Of a stretch of 64,000 bases of DNA, positions 1 through 9,812 are shown in pieces. Source of the stretch: UBA5448 sp045536965 (GTDB lineage: Bacteria; Bacillota; Clostridia; Oscillospirales; SIG627). The DNA is taken from NCBI GenBank assembly GCA_045536965.1, contig JAZSON010000021.1, forward strand, positions 70,055-134,054, in the 5' to 3' direction. The position numbers were made by a program, and so were the translations under genes. The notes under the pieces are model-generated. The model did no database searches. It had not been told where the DNA came from and worked only from the letters and a program-made list of their open reading frames with translations. The first letter of the stretch is position 1; the number at the start of each line of letters is the position of its first letter.

Positions 1-1531
1 AAACGGAGCTTTCCGCTACGCTGAAAGAAGAAAGCTTTGGATTGTCCGATTTTTCGGGTGCACTGCCGCTTTTTGAAACCACTACAGGCGCATTTACATC
101 ATAGGCATTGCGCTCGAATTTAATTCTGGTTTCATAGATCGCTGCCAAAAGATGTGTCTTTTCTTCGTAAAGGATTTCATAGCAAGCATCGGGATAGCCG
201 AAGTAATTGTTTTTGACGGTCAGTTGGAGGGGTAAACCTTTCAACAGGAAAGGATCGACCGCCGAAAGCAGGGTATTGTTTTCCAATTCAAAGGTATGAA
301 CACCGCTTCTGAAAGTGTCAAACTCGGCATCGAATTCAGAAAAAGCATTTGCAAGCAGTTGGAAATATTCTTTTGTAATGTTGCCGCCGTCTATGTTGTT
401 TTTAAAAGAAACAACCGTTTCTTTTCCACCCATGGAAAGCAGACGTGTTGCATGAGCAAAAGTATTGTGATGAATGTTTACAACCGACTTATCAACGCGA
501 ATGGCAATGCCCGCATCGTTTCCGCTGATATGATGAATATAGTTATGATCGATTTCGACATTGGATGCATTTTCAACCGTGATACCGTAACGGTAAAAAC
601 CTGAGATCTCACAGTTATCAATCCGCGCCCCATCCCCTTTTACAACAATTCCGATGGAATGGTTGGCGGCAATGTTAGTAGCGTTATCAGGGGTATCACA
701 CCCCTGCAAAGTAAGACCGGTCAGACGTGCATCCGCATCCAAACTGAGCAGCATGTTTACATAGGAGGTGGATTTGAGCACCGCGCCCTTCGAACCCGAA
801 TAACCGCGATCACCCATGAGTGTAACACCTGCGGGGATTTTAAACTCCAAAGGAACTCTTTCGACGTTGGAAGAATTCATAAAATCAACCAACTCACCCG
901 CCAAAATCCAATCAGAAAGATCAATTACAGTCTCACCTGCGATGTAAATAACATCGCCTTTTTTGGCGGCCTTCATCGCATCATAAAAATCATTGTCATT
1001 ATGTACGACATAGGTGATTTTTTTAATGGGGATACCCGAATCGTAGCCGAAACCACCGCCAAGAGGCTTATCATCGGTTACAACGCCATAAGTGGTTTCA
1101 GTGTCCGAAATCGACGGATTCTCATAGAAATCATACAGCAAATTCATACCTGTAGCTGTTTGAAGCAGGGAAAGACATTCCTTTCCAACCATACTTAAAT
1201 CGGTTACATCGGTACCCAAAGCCGCATTTAAGGTGAAAAGCTTTGTTAAAAAGTTGTTATAATCGGGATAAAACGAGCGAGTTAAAATCGGGGCTTTCGC
1301 CAGTTGATTCTGCACCGCGATTATATCCGCCCCCCAAGTTTCGACGGGAGATTCGGACGTGGTTTGATCACTGTCCGTATCGCCTGCATTTGAATCTTCC
1401 GATGGGATTTTGTCATCATCCGTGGGGATTTCAAGAGTGTTTTCATCTCCGCAGGAAACGCAAAAGATCGAAAACAAAATGCAAAGTGCTAAAAGCAGTG
1501 AAAATATACGCTTATTTAATTTAAACTCCAA
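1..1531 (-). CDS. Parallel beta-helix lipoprotein, 3' end cut by window edge
   Basis: The reading frame runs open from a TTG at 1531 to the left edge, so about 510 N-terminal codons are visible. The N-terminus is a lipoprotein signal: basic KLNKR, a leucine-rich stretch, then a lipobox ending VSC followed by GDE. The mature part repeats the layout of the two genes upstream: a segment with GDVIYIAGETVIDLSDW, then helix coils carrying NCEISGF, HNYIHH and FKNN-type rungs. This is a right-handed parallel beta-helix of pectate-lyase-like type, exported and lipid-anchored. The TTG start is chosen because an in-frame TGA lies directly before it and the signal peptide begins there. It lies 5 bases after the preceding stop, so co-transcription is likely. 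The C-terminal half is outside the window and the substrate is unknown. Confidence 0.85.
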   Translation of the reverse strand, partial: MEFKLNKRIFSLLLALCILFSIFCVSCGDENTLEIPTDDDKIPSEDSNAGDTDSDQTTSESPVETWGADIIAVQNQLAKAPILTRSFYPDYNNFLTKLFTLNAALGTDVTDLSMVGKECLSLLQTATGMNLLYDFYENPSISDTETTYGVVTDDKPLGGGFGYDSGIPIKKITYVVHNDNDFYDAMKAAKKGDVIYIAGETVIDLSDWILAGELVDFMNSSNVERVPLEFKIPAGVTLMGDRGYSGSKGAVLKSTSYVNMLLSLDADARLTGLTLQGCDTPDNATNIAANHSIGIVVKGDGARIDNCEISGFYRYGITVENASNVEIDHNYIHHISGNDAGIAIRVDKSVVNIHHNTFAHATRLLSMGGKETVVSFKNNIDGGNITKEYFQLLANAFSEFDAEFDTFRSGVHTFELENNTLLSAVDPFLLKGLPLQLTVKNNYFGYPDACYEILYEEKTHLLAAIYETRIKFERNAYDVNAPVVVSKSGSAPEKSDNPKLSSFSVAESSV

Positions 1532-1536
1532 TCATT

Positions 1537-4398
1537 TTAGTTAAGTCCCGGATAGCCGGTTTCAACCTTTGTGTTACCGTTACGGATATTCCAAATGTTT
1601 TTACCGACCGAAGTATTCGGGCATACAATACCTTTATACGAATAATGGCTCAAATAACTGCCATAGAAATCAATGGGTTCATAAACCATATTATATTTAA
1701 AGGTTCTTCTTTCAGTGGGAATACCACGGAGGTTATAGGGGTTATTGGAGCCAAGGAAGGTATTATTATAAATATCACAGTATTGACCTGCAATATCGGT
1801 ACCGTCTTTGCGATCTTTTCCGCCGTGGAAATCGAAATAGTCGCTGACACTCTCGCCGAATTCGATGTTACAATAGGCTTTATATCCACTGTTTTCATAA
1901 CCTGAAGCGGCAATGGAATGGCGGTTATAATTAAAGTAGTTATGGTCGATGGTAATATAACCGTAAGTAATGGAAACGCCGTAACCAAGACCTTTCAAGC
2001 GGCAATGATGGATATAGTTATGATGAATATGAATGTTCTTGGATGCGACCTTGTTTTTACCCTGCACGTATATACCACCGTGTGAGAAGGATGTGATTTC
2101 ACAGTTATCGATCTCAATGTTGCTACCTTTGACGATGACACCATCGGTTGTAATCAGTTGGTAATAATACTTGTGAGCAAGGGGATCTTGGAATAGATTG
2201 AAGGAGCGTGTGTGATGGGCTTCGTGTGCGGAAGGGTCAGGGCCCATAACGACCAAACCCGTCAATCTCGCATTATCCTCTTCCATATATACAGCACCCG
2301 TTTTAGAGAAAACCGCTACTTTGAGAATCGCCCCCGTAGAGATGGTACCATCTTCATTGATATAACCGCGGTCGGAGGCAAGAGTTACACCCTTGCCGAT
2401 ATATATGGGATTGACTTCACTTGATGAAGCTTCGGAAAGCTCGATAACAGTGCCGCCGGGAATGAATACAACCTGACCTTTTTTTGCTTTTTTTAAGGCA
2501 CTCTTCAAAGAACTGTAATCGGTGACAACATAATCGCCTGTTGTGTATATTTCTTTATAACCGACACCGCCGCCGACCTCACCCATTTCATCGGCGTAGG
2601 CACCGTATATTTGATTTTTGACAGTCACCGTAATCAAGTTGCGGTCGACATACTCCAGATATTGAGAATAACCGCCGCAAATACTGGTGCTGCGACGCAA
2701 TTCTTCGCAAAGTTTTTCAGTGGTGTATAGATCGACAAAATCTCGGAGTTGTTCCAAATACACAACATACAGATCGTCTTCAGGGGTAAAGTAAGAGGCG
2801 GACAAAACGGGTAAAGGCAGAATAGTTTCATATTCAACCGTCAAATAGGGATTGATTTCGGGGTTATATGCAGTTAATTTATCTGCAACCAGTTGACTGT
2901 AACTGCCAAGCCGAACATCCTCGCTTTTTTCGGGATTGGCAGCACTTCTGCTTGCAACAAAGGGATCGCGCACATCAAAAGCATTGTTTTGGAAAATAAA
3001 AGTGTCGTATACCGTTTGATCTAAATTTTCGATGGTTTCGGGAGAAAAGTCATAAAATTGCTCATCATAACCGAAAAGATTGTTTTTAAAGGCAACGTTT
3101 TGCGGCAAGCCGAGCAACTCAACAGGAGTGGTCAGCGAAAGAAAAAGGTTGTTTTCGGCCACAAAGGATTTGATGCCCGCAGGGAAAGGTGTGGTCTGTT
3201 TTTTGCTTCCGTTGGTACCGAGTTTAAAGAAAACGCCCTCCAAATTTCCAACATCTACGTTGTTTTTAAAGGTAACATCCGCCTTGGAGCCCGCGGCATA
3301 GACCATGGATCTGACTGCAGAAAAGAGATTATATTCAATATTGACGGTGGCATTTTTGACACGGATAGCCGTTCCTGCATTGATACCGTCGATATGGTGG
3401 AAATAGTTGTGATCGAGCCTTACGCCCTTTACACCATCAACCTCGATGGCGGTATGGTAAAAGCCGGATATTTCACAGTTGTCCACCCTGGCATTGCTTC
3501 CCTCGATACGAATACCGACCGAGAGATTGGAGGCCGCATTGGTGGTCGAATATGCGTTATCGGGACCTTGAATGACAAGCCCCGAAAGACGAGCGCCTTT
3601 TTTTAAGGTGAACAAAATATTGGTATAAGAGGTGACTTTGATGATGGCGCCATCACCGTTTTCACCACGCTCACCGCGCAAAACCACTCCTGCGGGAATA
3701 ACCATATCCAATGGAATGCGCTGGCCCGTAAATCCTGTATAATCTCCCGCGCAAATAAAGTCGGACATGTCAATGCAGACGGCGCCTCTTACAACGATCA
3801 CATCGCCTGATTTTGCATAAAGCAGAGCGTTTTTCAGTTCATCGTCGGTCGAAACATACATGGTAGCTTTTTTATACGAGCTGTTATACCCTTCGCCGCC
3901 GCCGATGGGGTTATCATCGGGTTTGGCACCGAAAATCTGCTCGTTATCCATGACAAAGGGTTGCGCCGCATAATCATAATAGAGTCCTAAATCTTCATTC
4001 ATTTTCAAAAGACGCGTTAATTCACTTACGATTATATTATTATCAGTGATTTGCCCGTTTTGAATGGCGGCGCGCAAAGTCTCGGCATTGCGGATAAATT
4101 CCATGGTATCGGGATAGAAGGTACGCATGGAAATCGGTCTTTTCGAAAGTGCGTTTTGCAAAACCAAAGGCGTAAATACATCATCGTTCGGAGCCGGTTC
4201 ATCAGGCTTTTGCTCCTCGTCCGAATCACCGGGTTTGTCTTGCGTCGGCGTATCCGCGCTGTCATCTCCCCCCTGCACATCGGACGAATCATCCTGTCCG
4301 CCACTCGGTTTTGACATTTCCTCGTTGCCGCAACCGACAAAGCTATAAAGCAACATGGAAAAAATTAAAAGTAGCACAGCAATTTTTCTAAAATGCAT
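1537..4398 (-). CDS. Parallel beta-helix surface lipoprotein (paralog 2)
   Basis: Secreted lipoprotein of about 953 residues. The start is the second ATG of the open frame, because a GGAGG lies 9 bases before it and inside the longer frame. The signal peptide ends in SFVGC, followed by an acidic Asp/Glu/Pro/Ser linker of about 50 residues suited to spanning from the membrane. Two beta-helix halves follow, each opened by a segment of the type ELKNALLYAKSGDVIVV and carrying NCEISGF and HHNYIHH-type coils. Near the C-terminus a block with NYNRHSI and HGGKDRKDGTDIAG is shared with the other complete paralogs. Family knowledge: such folds occur in polysaccharide lyases and glycan-binding surface proteins. 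No catalytic set could be assigned, so enzyme activity is unproven. It is part of a run of three same-strand paralogs. Confidence 0.85.
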   Translation of the reverse strand: MHFRKIAVLLLIFSMLLYSFVGCGNEEMSKPSGGQDDSSDVQGGDDSADTPTQDKPGDSDEEQKPDEPAPNDDVFTPLVLQNALSKRPISMRTFYPDTMEFIRNAETLRAAIQNGQITDNNIIVSELTRLLKMNEDLGLYYDYAAQPFVMDNEQIFGAKPDDNPIGGGEGYNSSYKKATMYVSTDDELKNALLYAKSGDVIVVRGAVCIDMSDFICAGDYTGFTGQRIPLDMVIPAGVVLRGERGENGDGAIIKVTSYTNILFTLKKGARLSGLVIQGPDNAYSTTNAASNLSVGIRIEGSNARVDNCEISGFYHTAIEVDGVKGVRLDHNYFHHIDGINAGTAIRVKNATVNIEYNLFSAVRSMVYAAGSKADVTFKNNVDVGNLEGVFFKLGTNGSKKQTTPFPAGIKSFVAENNLFLSLTTPVELLGLPQNVAFKNNLFGYDEQFYDFSPETIENLDQTVYDTFIFQNNAFDVRDPFVASRSAANPEKSEDVRLGSYSQLVADKLTAYNPEINPYLTVEYETILPLPVLSASYFTPEDDLYVVYLEQLRDFVDLYTTEKLCEELRRSTSICGGYSQYLEYVDRNLITVTVKNQIYGAYADEMGEVGGGVGYKEIYTTGDYVVTDYSSLKSALKKAKKGQVVFIPGGTVIELSEASSSEVNPIYIGKGVTLASDRGYINEDGTISTGAILKVAVFSKTGAVYMEEDNARLTGLVVMGPDPSAHEAHHTRSFNLFQDPLAHKYYYQLITTDGVIVKGSNIEIDNCEITSFSHGGIYVQGKNKVASKNIHIHHNYIHHCRLKGLGYGVSITYGYITIDHNYFNYNRHSIAASGYENSGYKAYCNIEFGESVSDYFDFHGGKDRKDGTDIAGQYCDIYNNTFLGSNNPYNLRGIPTERRTFKYNMVYEPIDFYGSYLSHYSYKGIVCPNTSVGKNIWNIRNGNTKVETGYPGLN

Positions 4399-4431
4399 TA
4401 TAAAAAACCTCCGTTTGTTTTGCATAGGTCA

Positions 4432-7290
4432 TTAACCGACCAAAGCTGTTGGATTATTCTCGCCTATATTCCAAATATTGCGCCCGACCTCAACACGCTC
4501 TCGAATCAACTGGCCATCGGTGCAATCATCACGGGAAACAAATAAAATGTTGGAATAAAATTCCATGGACTTACTTGGAGCGCCACGCAGGATATACGGC
4601 AATGCCGAGGATAAGATCGTATTGTTATATATTTTTATGGTTCCACCTGCGATGTCGGTGCCGTCTTTGCGGTCGGATCCACCGTGCATATTAAATACAT
4701 GGCCATTGGCACTTCCCATTTCAATGTTGTTGTGGGCAATATAGCCACTGTCGGCAAAACCGCTTCCGCTGATCGAATGACGGTTATAATTAAACAGATT
4801 GCAATAGATTTCGGCGTAGGCATATCCAAGTGAAATGCCATATCCAAAAGCCATCATTTGATTGTGGTGGATATAACAATGGTGTATCTTGACATTTTCG
4901 GATGTTTTTCCATCTTCGCACGAACGGATAGTGATAGCGGCGCCCGAAAACCCTGCAATTTCACAGTTGTCAATCACAGCACCGTCACCAACCACGGTAA
5001 CGCCGACGGTCGGCTGTGCATTTGCAAGATAATTGTGCCCATACTGATATCCCGTACCCACGGTGTGACCGCGCAGGGCGCGTTCCCAAAGACCATTATG
5101 GGCGGCAGGATCGGGACCTGAAAGGGACAATCCCGTCAGACGAGATTCTTCACCTAAAATAAAAACGCTCTCAGCTTGCACACGGCTGCAATATATCAAA
5201 GCACCGGTTGAAACGCGACCATCTTCATGTATAAATCCGCGATCGGAAGCTAAGGTAACTCCCTGCTTGATTATTATAGTGCGTTTTTCCTCTGTCACGG
5301 CAGAAACGTCGATTACAACACCTTCGGGAATGTAAATGACATCTCCCCTTTTGGCCATGGAAGCGGCAAGGAGCAGATCGGTTAGGCTGTAAACCAAATA
5401 ATCACCCGTGGTATAAATCATTTCCTGCTCTGTATACACCCCGATGGGATTTTGATCCTGCGGCTTAGCACCATAGGCAGTACCGCCTTTTTCTATATAT
5501 AACAGATCGGACAATGTATATAAGGATGAATAACCACCAAGAGAAGAAATGATTTCTACAAGCAATCCGTCTAACGATTGCTGATTGACCTTTACGCCCG
5601 ATGATTTTGTCATCGCGGCCAAATCGCTTATGCGAACAAAAGCAAAATCATGATCATTCGAGTAATAGCTTGCGCAAATGACGTCGGGATAAAGCACTTT
5701 TTCAAATTTTATCTGCGGCAGATCGGATTTTTTAGGTTTGGGTGGGGTTAGTCCATCTTTTACAAGCTTTGCATAAGAGGAAAGTCGCGCATCGCCCGAT
5801 TGAGAAGTTTTGGAGGTTTTATCGGATAGGTATGGCGCTTTGATATCAAAACAGTTACCGGTAAACTGCACTCTTGTTTCATAAACCACCGATGAAAGAC
5901 CCGGCAGGGTAAGAATTTCATCGCCGTATACACAGTCTTGATAGGCAAACAAATTATTTTGCACCACCATACTTTGCGGCAAACCCAAAAGAGTAAAAAC
6001 GGGAGATGCGGATAAAAATGTGTTGTTTTTGCACACAAATCGCGAAACGGAAGTAAACACTTCGGAAAAATCACTGTCGGTACCAAGAGTATTTTTCAAA
6101 ACAAACGAGGTGGAGCGGATATTCCCCGCATCGACATTGTTTTGATAGGAAATATCACTCTTAAACCCCTCGGCAGACAAGGTCATCCTAAGTTGACTGA
6201 ACAGATTGCGTTCGATTAAAACCTTGCTATTATCTACACGAATGCCACACCCCGCTTCCCAGCCCAGGGAATGGTGGATATAATTATGATGTATCTTGAC
6301 ATCCTGTGCATTTTCCACCAATATGGCCGTACCCGAAAACCCCGCAATCTCACAATTATCGATAGTGGCGCCGTCACCGATCACTCGAATACCCGAGGAT
6401 TGATTTTCTGTTGATGACGAAGCATATATCGGCAAGTCGCATCCTTGGATGACAAGACCGCTGATGCGAGCATTTTTTTCCAGAGTGAGAATAAAATTGA
6501 CATGGGAACTGCTTTTTATCATGGCTCCGCTCGAATCGGCGTATCCGCGAGCGCCAAGCAGGGTCACCCCCGTCGGGATGGTAAATTGAAGCGGAACACG
6601 CTCTAAAACCGACTCTTCTTTTGAAAAATCAACTATATCACCCGGGAGAATCCAATCCGATAAATCGATGACAGTGTTATCGGCAATGTAAATTATATCG
6701 CCTTTCTTGGCTTCTTTCAGTGCATGGTAAAATTCATCGTCATTTGTCACGATAAATTGAAATTCACCCTCAGGCATATCATGGTATCCGCTTCCGCCGC
6801 CAATGCCAGCGGGATCGGCACCATAAACATCGCTCCCATATTTTACAAAGGTGCTTTCGGCATAATCCAAATATAGATCAAGACCGGAAGCCTCGGCATT
6901 GTAAGAAAAAAGAAATTGAGATAAAACACCCGCCGTCTTTATACTTGTTCCCAACGCGGCACGCATGGAAATCAGATTTTTTAACAGTTGGTTATGATCA
7001 GGATAAAAACAGCGTGTCAGAATCGGCAGCGGGGATGCAATGTTTTGTTGCACCAGTTTTTCAGCCGACCAGTCAGGCAGTGATTCAACACTCGTTCCAG
7101 TAGATTGATAGGTCGGTTGGGTGATGTTTTCCGAATCGGGCAAATCGGGATTTGTTTGAATCTCATCTTCGGGTATGATGGCCGAGGAATCGTCTTGCGG
7201 TTTGGTTTGCGCTTGCTCTGCGCAAGCAACACAAAACAAAAGGGTGAAAGAGAGAACAAGAGACAAAAACGCCTTGAAATTGAAAATCAA
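4432..7290 (-). CDS. Parallel beta-helix surface lipoprotein (paralog 3)
   Basis: Same architecture and almost the same length as the next gene downstream: lipoprotein signal ending CVAC, a short acidic linker, two successive beta-helix halves and a C-terminal block with NYNRHSISGSG and HGGSDRKDGTDIAG. The start is taken as TTG at 7290, preceded by AGGGGGTG at good spacing. The longer frame from ATG 7320 would begin at or before the transcription start set by the extended -10 at 7324-7332. It appears to be the first gene of the three-gene lipoprotein unit running to the left edge. Asn/His-rich coils (IHHNYIHH, IHHCYIHHN) are frequent. Likely a cell-surface glycan-active or glycan-binding protein; the substrate is not visible. 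Confidence 0.85.
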   Translation of the reverse strand: MIFNFKAFLSLVLSFTLLFCVACAEQAQTKPQDDSSAIIPEDEIQTNPDLPDSENITQPTYQSTGTSVESLPDWSAEKLVQQNIASPLPILTRCFYPDHNQLLKNLISMRAALGTSIKTAGVLSQFLFSYNAEASGLDLYLDYAESTFVKYGSDVYGADPAGIGGGSGYHDMPEGEFQFIVTNDDEFYHALKEAKKGDIIYIADNTVIDLSDWILPGDIVDFSKEESVLERVPLQFTIPTGVTLLGARGYADSSGAMIKSSSHVNFILTLEKNARISGLVIQGCDLPIYASSSTENQSSGIRVIGDGATIDNCEIAGFSGTAILVENAQDVKIHHNYIHHSLGWEAGCGIRVDNSKVLIERNLFSQLRMTLSAEGFKSDISYQNNVDAGNIRSTSFVLKNTLGTDSDFSEVFTSVSRFVCKNNTFLSASPVFTLLGLPQSMVVQNNLFAYQDCVYGDEILTLPGLSSVVYETRVQFTGNCFDIKAPYLSDKTSKTSQSGDARLSSYAKLVKDGLTPPKPKKSDLPQIKFEKVLYPDVICASYYSNDHDFAFVRISDLAAMTKSSGVKVNQQSLDGLLVEIISSLGGYSSLYTLSDLLYIEKGGTAYGAKPQDQNPIGVYTEQEMIYTTGDYLVYSLTDLLLAASMAKRGDVIYIPEGVVIDVSAVTEEKRTIIIKQGVTLASDRGFIHEDGRVSTGALIYCSRVQAESVFILGEESRLTGLSLSGPDPAAHNGLWERALRGHTVGTGYQYGHNYLANAQPTVGVTVVGDGAVIDNCEIAGFSGAAITIRSCEDGKTSENVKIHHCYIHHNQMMAFGYGISLGYAYAEIYCNLFNYNRHSISGSGFADSGYIAHNNIEMGSANGHVFNMHGGSDRKDGTDIAGGTIKIYNNTILSSALPYILRGAPSKSMEFYSNILFVSRDDCTDGQLIRERVEVGRNIWNIGENNPTALVG

Positions 7291-7323
7291 ACACTCACCC
7301 CCTATTTTACAATACTTCATTTT

Positions 7324-7332
7324 ATTATATCA
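7324..7332 (-). promoter_or_regulatory. Extended -10 promoter for the lipoprotein unit
   Basis: On the minus strand this reads TGATATAAT, an extended -10 (TGnTATAAT). No good -35 is seen at 17 bases, as expected for an extended -10 promoter. It places the transcript start near 7317 and supports the TTG start at 7290. Confidence 0.5.
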
Positions 7333-7414
7333 CAAATCCCTCGATTTAGAAATGGACAAATCACATAATTTATTCCCCTTTTTTTCGTTATATTCAACAA
7401 CTTTTTTGGAATAA

Positions 7415-7454
7415 AGACAAAATAATACCGCCGATGAAAAATCATCAGCGGTAT
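7415..7454 (-). terminator. Terminator after the non-exported beta-helix gene
   Basis: A 13-base stem with one mismatch (ATACCGCTGATGA against TCATCGGCGGTAT) around a 4-base loop, followed on the minus strand by a T-rich tract. It lies 15 bases past the stop at 7469 and separates that gene from the lipoprotein unit. Confidence 0.75.
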
Positions 7455-7468
7455 GAATAAAAATCAAA

Positions 7469-9580
7469 TTATTCGTTGCAGCATCCACCCTCTAAAAGAA
7501 TGGGAGCATCCTCTAAACTCCAAATATTTTTACCAATGTGAACATTGTTTAAAAATTCGTCCCTACCATAATGATTGTGGGTCAAATACTTACCTTTTTT
7601 CTCTTCTACATTCTGTCTGTCATATTCTTCACGGGGTTTAAAACATACGTTATAATCAAAATGTCTTTCATCGGTAATTCTACCGCGCAAGTTGTAGGGG
7701 TTTTTGGTTGACAGGAAGGTATTGTTATAAATTTCACAATACTTGCCCGCAATGTCGCTACCATCCTTACGATCTCGACCGCCATGAATATCAAAGTGAT
7801 CTCCCATGGAATCGCCCATCTCAATATTATCGTGCGCATGATAGACAACCGTGTCAAAGCCGGGGGATGCAATGGAGTGGCGATTATAGTTGAATAAATT
7901 GGCATAAATATCAACATCGCCACTTCTAACCTGCACGCCATATCCCAATCCATGCAACTGTGTATGATGGATATAACAGTGGTGCACAGCGCAATTTTTA
8001 ACAGGAAAACTCTTTACAACCTGTCTGTTTTCGGTGATAAGAGAACCGAATGAAAGAGCGGCAAACGAGAAATTGCAAATCTCACAGTTTTCAAAAACCA
8101 CATCATCCGCCGTGGCTGAGAAGCAATATCCCATCTTTAACTTATAATACTCGGCGTGACCCGGAACGTAATTACCGTTTTCATCACGTTTTGAAAAACA
8201 GCGTTTGTGGTGAGCAATATGAGAGCTGTTATCAGGCCCTTTCAAAATCAAACCCGCAAAGCGAACACCCGCTGCTTTGATATGACCGAGCAACTTGATT
8301 TCAAAATGCGGCATGAAGAATGCGCCACCCGGAGCAATGCTGCCATCAGGCAAACGCTCACCGCGGTTAGAGGCAATCGTAACTTTTTTGTCAATGCAAA
8401 TACGGCTTGTTTGGTCATAACAGAGTTCATCGGGAATATCAATAACGGATTGTCCGTCGATAAAGATGACGTCCTCTTCTTGGCATTCCTCGAGGGCTTT
8501 TAAAAACTCGCGACCGTCATGAACAACATAGTCACCATCGGTATAAATATTTTCATAGCCTGCGCCGCCGCCCCAAGGCATAAGGGAAAAGCTGGGGCCG
8601 TAGTGCTCACCGTTAACCGCGATGGTTTTGGGGTATTTAAGATAATTGGAATACAGGCCGATGTCGGATATTAAATCCAAAAGAGCCGCCTCATCCACAT
8701 TTTCTTCCTTGAGCATCGCCCTCAATTTGTTGTAAGGCAGATCGTTGAGAGAAGAATCGTTGCAGGTACAGGGCAATTCCACATCGGCAGGATTTTCAAG
8801 TTTCGGAAAAGAAAGGGTTTGAGAATTTTCGATCTTGATTTGACCATCCTTTGTACCGTCAATACCGTTGACACGGATAAAGGTACAATCGGACAGAGTG
8901 GCCTCTGCTCCCTCGCCGACGATCACACGACCTACATTTACGCCTGCGATGTCATGAATATAACAATCGCTGACTTTGAGATTTTTGACACCGGTTGCAT
9001 CGATGGCACAGCGAGAAAAGCCTGCGATCTCGCAGTTATCTATCGTGACATTGTCGCCCGCAACCACAACGGCCACGGATTGATGCTCGGTCAAAGCGTG
9101 TTCTTCGATATAAAGGTCACGACCGCCCAAAGAAAGTCCTGTAATGCGGGCGCCATCTTCCAAAATAAACAAGGGACGGGCGACACAAGTAGCTTTGATG
9201 ATGGCACCGCGAGAGTCACCGACACCGCGCTCCCCCATCAAAGTGACACCCTTGGGGACGATGGGTTGCATAGGCTTACCATCATTATAACAAAGCAAAT
9301 AATCGGCCATATCAATAACGTTTTCCGCGGGCACAAAAACAATTTGCCCCTCTTTCGCCGCAGAAAGCGCCTCGAAAAGGGTTTGGTTGTCGGTTGCAAT
9401 AAAATCCTTTTGTTCACTGACAAAAGGAGAAATCGGCATTCTTTCTTCCGAAAGAACCGACTCGGCAATTTTTTCCAGTTGCTGTTTTGCATCCTGACGG
9501 CGCACTTGAATGGATTTTAATGCAGATAAAAGACGAGGGACATCGGGCATTATAATACGACTGATCGGTGTTTTAATCAT
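7469..9580 (-). CDS. Parallel beta-helix protein without export signal (paralog 4)
   Basis: About 703 residues. The start is the second ATG (MIKTPISR), which has GGGG about 8 bases upstream; the first ATG six bases earlier sits too close to it. Unlike its three neighbours there is no hydrophobic signal and no lipobox: the protein opens with a charged helical segment of about 60 residues and goes directly into the conserved beta-helix entry (EALSAAKEGQIVFVPAENVIDM). The first helix half is shortened. The second is complete and keeps NYNRHSIASPG and HGGRDRKDGSDIAG. It ends in a Cys pair (GGCCNE). It has its own promoter and terminator. Seen: family membership and lack of signal. Inferred: a cytoplasmic paralog, or export by an unknown route. 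Confidence 0.8.
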   Translation of the reverse strand: MIKTPISRIIMPDVPRLLSALKSIQVRRQDAKQQLEKIAESVLSEERMPISPFVSEQKDFIATDNQTLFEALSAAKEGQIVFVPAENVIDMADYLLCYNDGKPMQPIVPKGVTLMGERGVGDSRGAIIKATCVARPLFILEDGARITGLSLGGRDLYIEEHALTEHQSVAVVVAGDNVTIDNCEIAGFSRCAIDATGVKNLKVSDCYIHDIAGVNVGRVIVGEGAEATLSDCTFIRVNGIDGTKDGQIKIENSQTLSFPKLENPADVELPCTCNDSSLNDLPYNKLRAMLKEENVDEAALLDLISDIGLYSNYLKYPKTIAVNGEHYGPSFSLMPWGGGAGYENIYTDGDYVVHDGREFLKALEECQEEDVIFIDGQSVIDIPDELCYDQTSRICIDKKVTIASNRGERLPDGSIAPGGAFFMPHFEIKLLGHIKAAGVRFAGLILKGPDNSSHIAHHKRCFSKRDENGNYVPGHAEYYKLKMGYCFSATADDVVFENCEICNFSFAALSFGSLITENRQVVKSFPVKNCAVHHCYIHHTQLHGLGYGVQVRSGDVDIYANLFNYNRHSIASPGFDTVVYHAHDNIEMGDSMGDHFDIHGGRDRKDGSDIAGKYCEIYNNTFLSTKNPYNLRGRITDERHFDYNVCFKPREEYDRQNVEEKKGKYLTHNHYGRDEFLNNVHIGKNIWSLEDAPILLEGGCCNE

Positions 9581-9678
9581 AAACATTACCCCGCTGAAAA
9601 AATATTGTTGGTGTTACAAATCGGTGCAGTAAGCAAAAATGCCTTGCAAATACCACATTATTTTGTACACGCAAATGA

Positions 9679-9707
9679 ATTATACCCCCATATAACGGCC
9701 ATGTCAA
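9679..9707 (-). promoter_or_regulatory. Promoter for the non-exported beta-helix gene
   Basis: Perfect consensus on the minus strand: TTGACA (9707-9702), 17-base spacer, TATAAT (9684-9679). It gives a leader of nearly 100 bases before the start at 9580; no clear structure was seen in that leader. Confidence 0.85.
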
Positions 9708-9762
9708 TAAATGTCGTAAAAAAAGTTAAATATACATTCAAATGATTGAATTTAAATATTTC

Positions 9763-9791
9763 TTGAAAAATACTTTCAACTGTGTTATAAT
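9763..9791 (+). promoter_or_regulatory. Promoter for thyA
   Basis: TTGAAA (9763-9768), 17-base spacer, TATAAT (9786-9791), followed by an AAAGGGGGG ribosome-binding site just before ATG 9813. Divergent from the minus-strand promoter about 55 bases away. Confidence 0.8.
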
Positions 9792-9812
9792 TGAAAAAAA
9801 GGGGGGATTTGA

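Noticed and set aside
659..1198. Open frame of 179 codons on the plus strand near the left edge
   Set aside because: The opposite strand carries a clear beta-helix lipoprotein frame running off the edge; the plus frame has no start signals.
8819..9520. Open frame of 233 codons on the plus strand
   Set aside because: It is antisense to the beta-helix gene at 7469-9580, has no ribosome-binding site, and its content mirrors the Asp/Ile-rich repeats of that gene.
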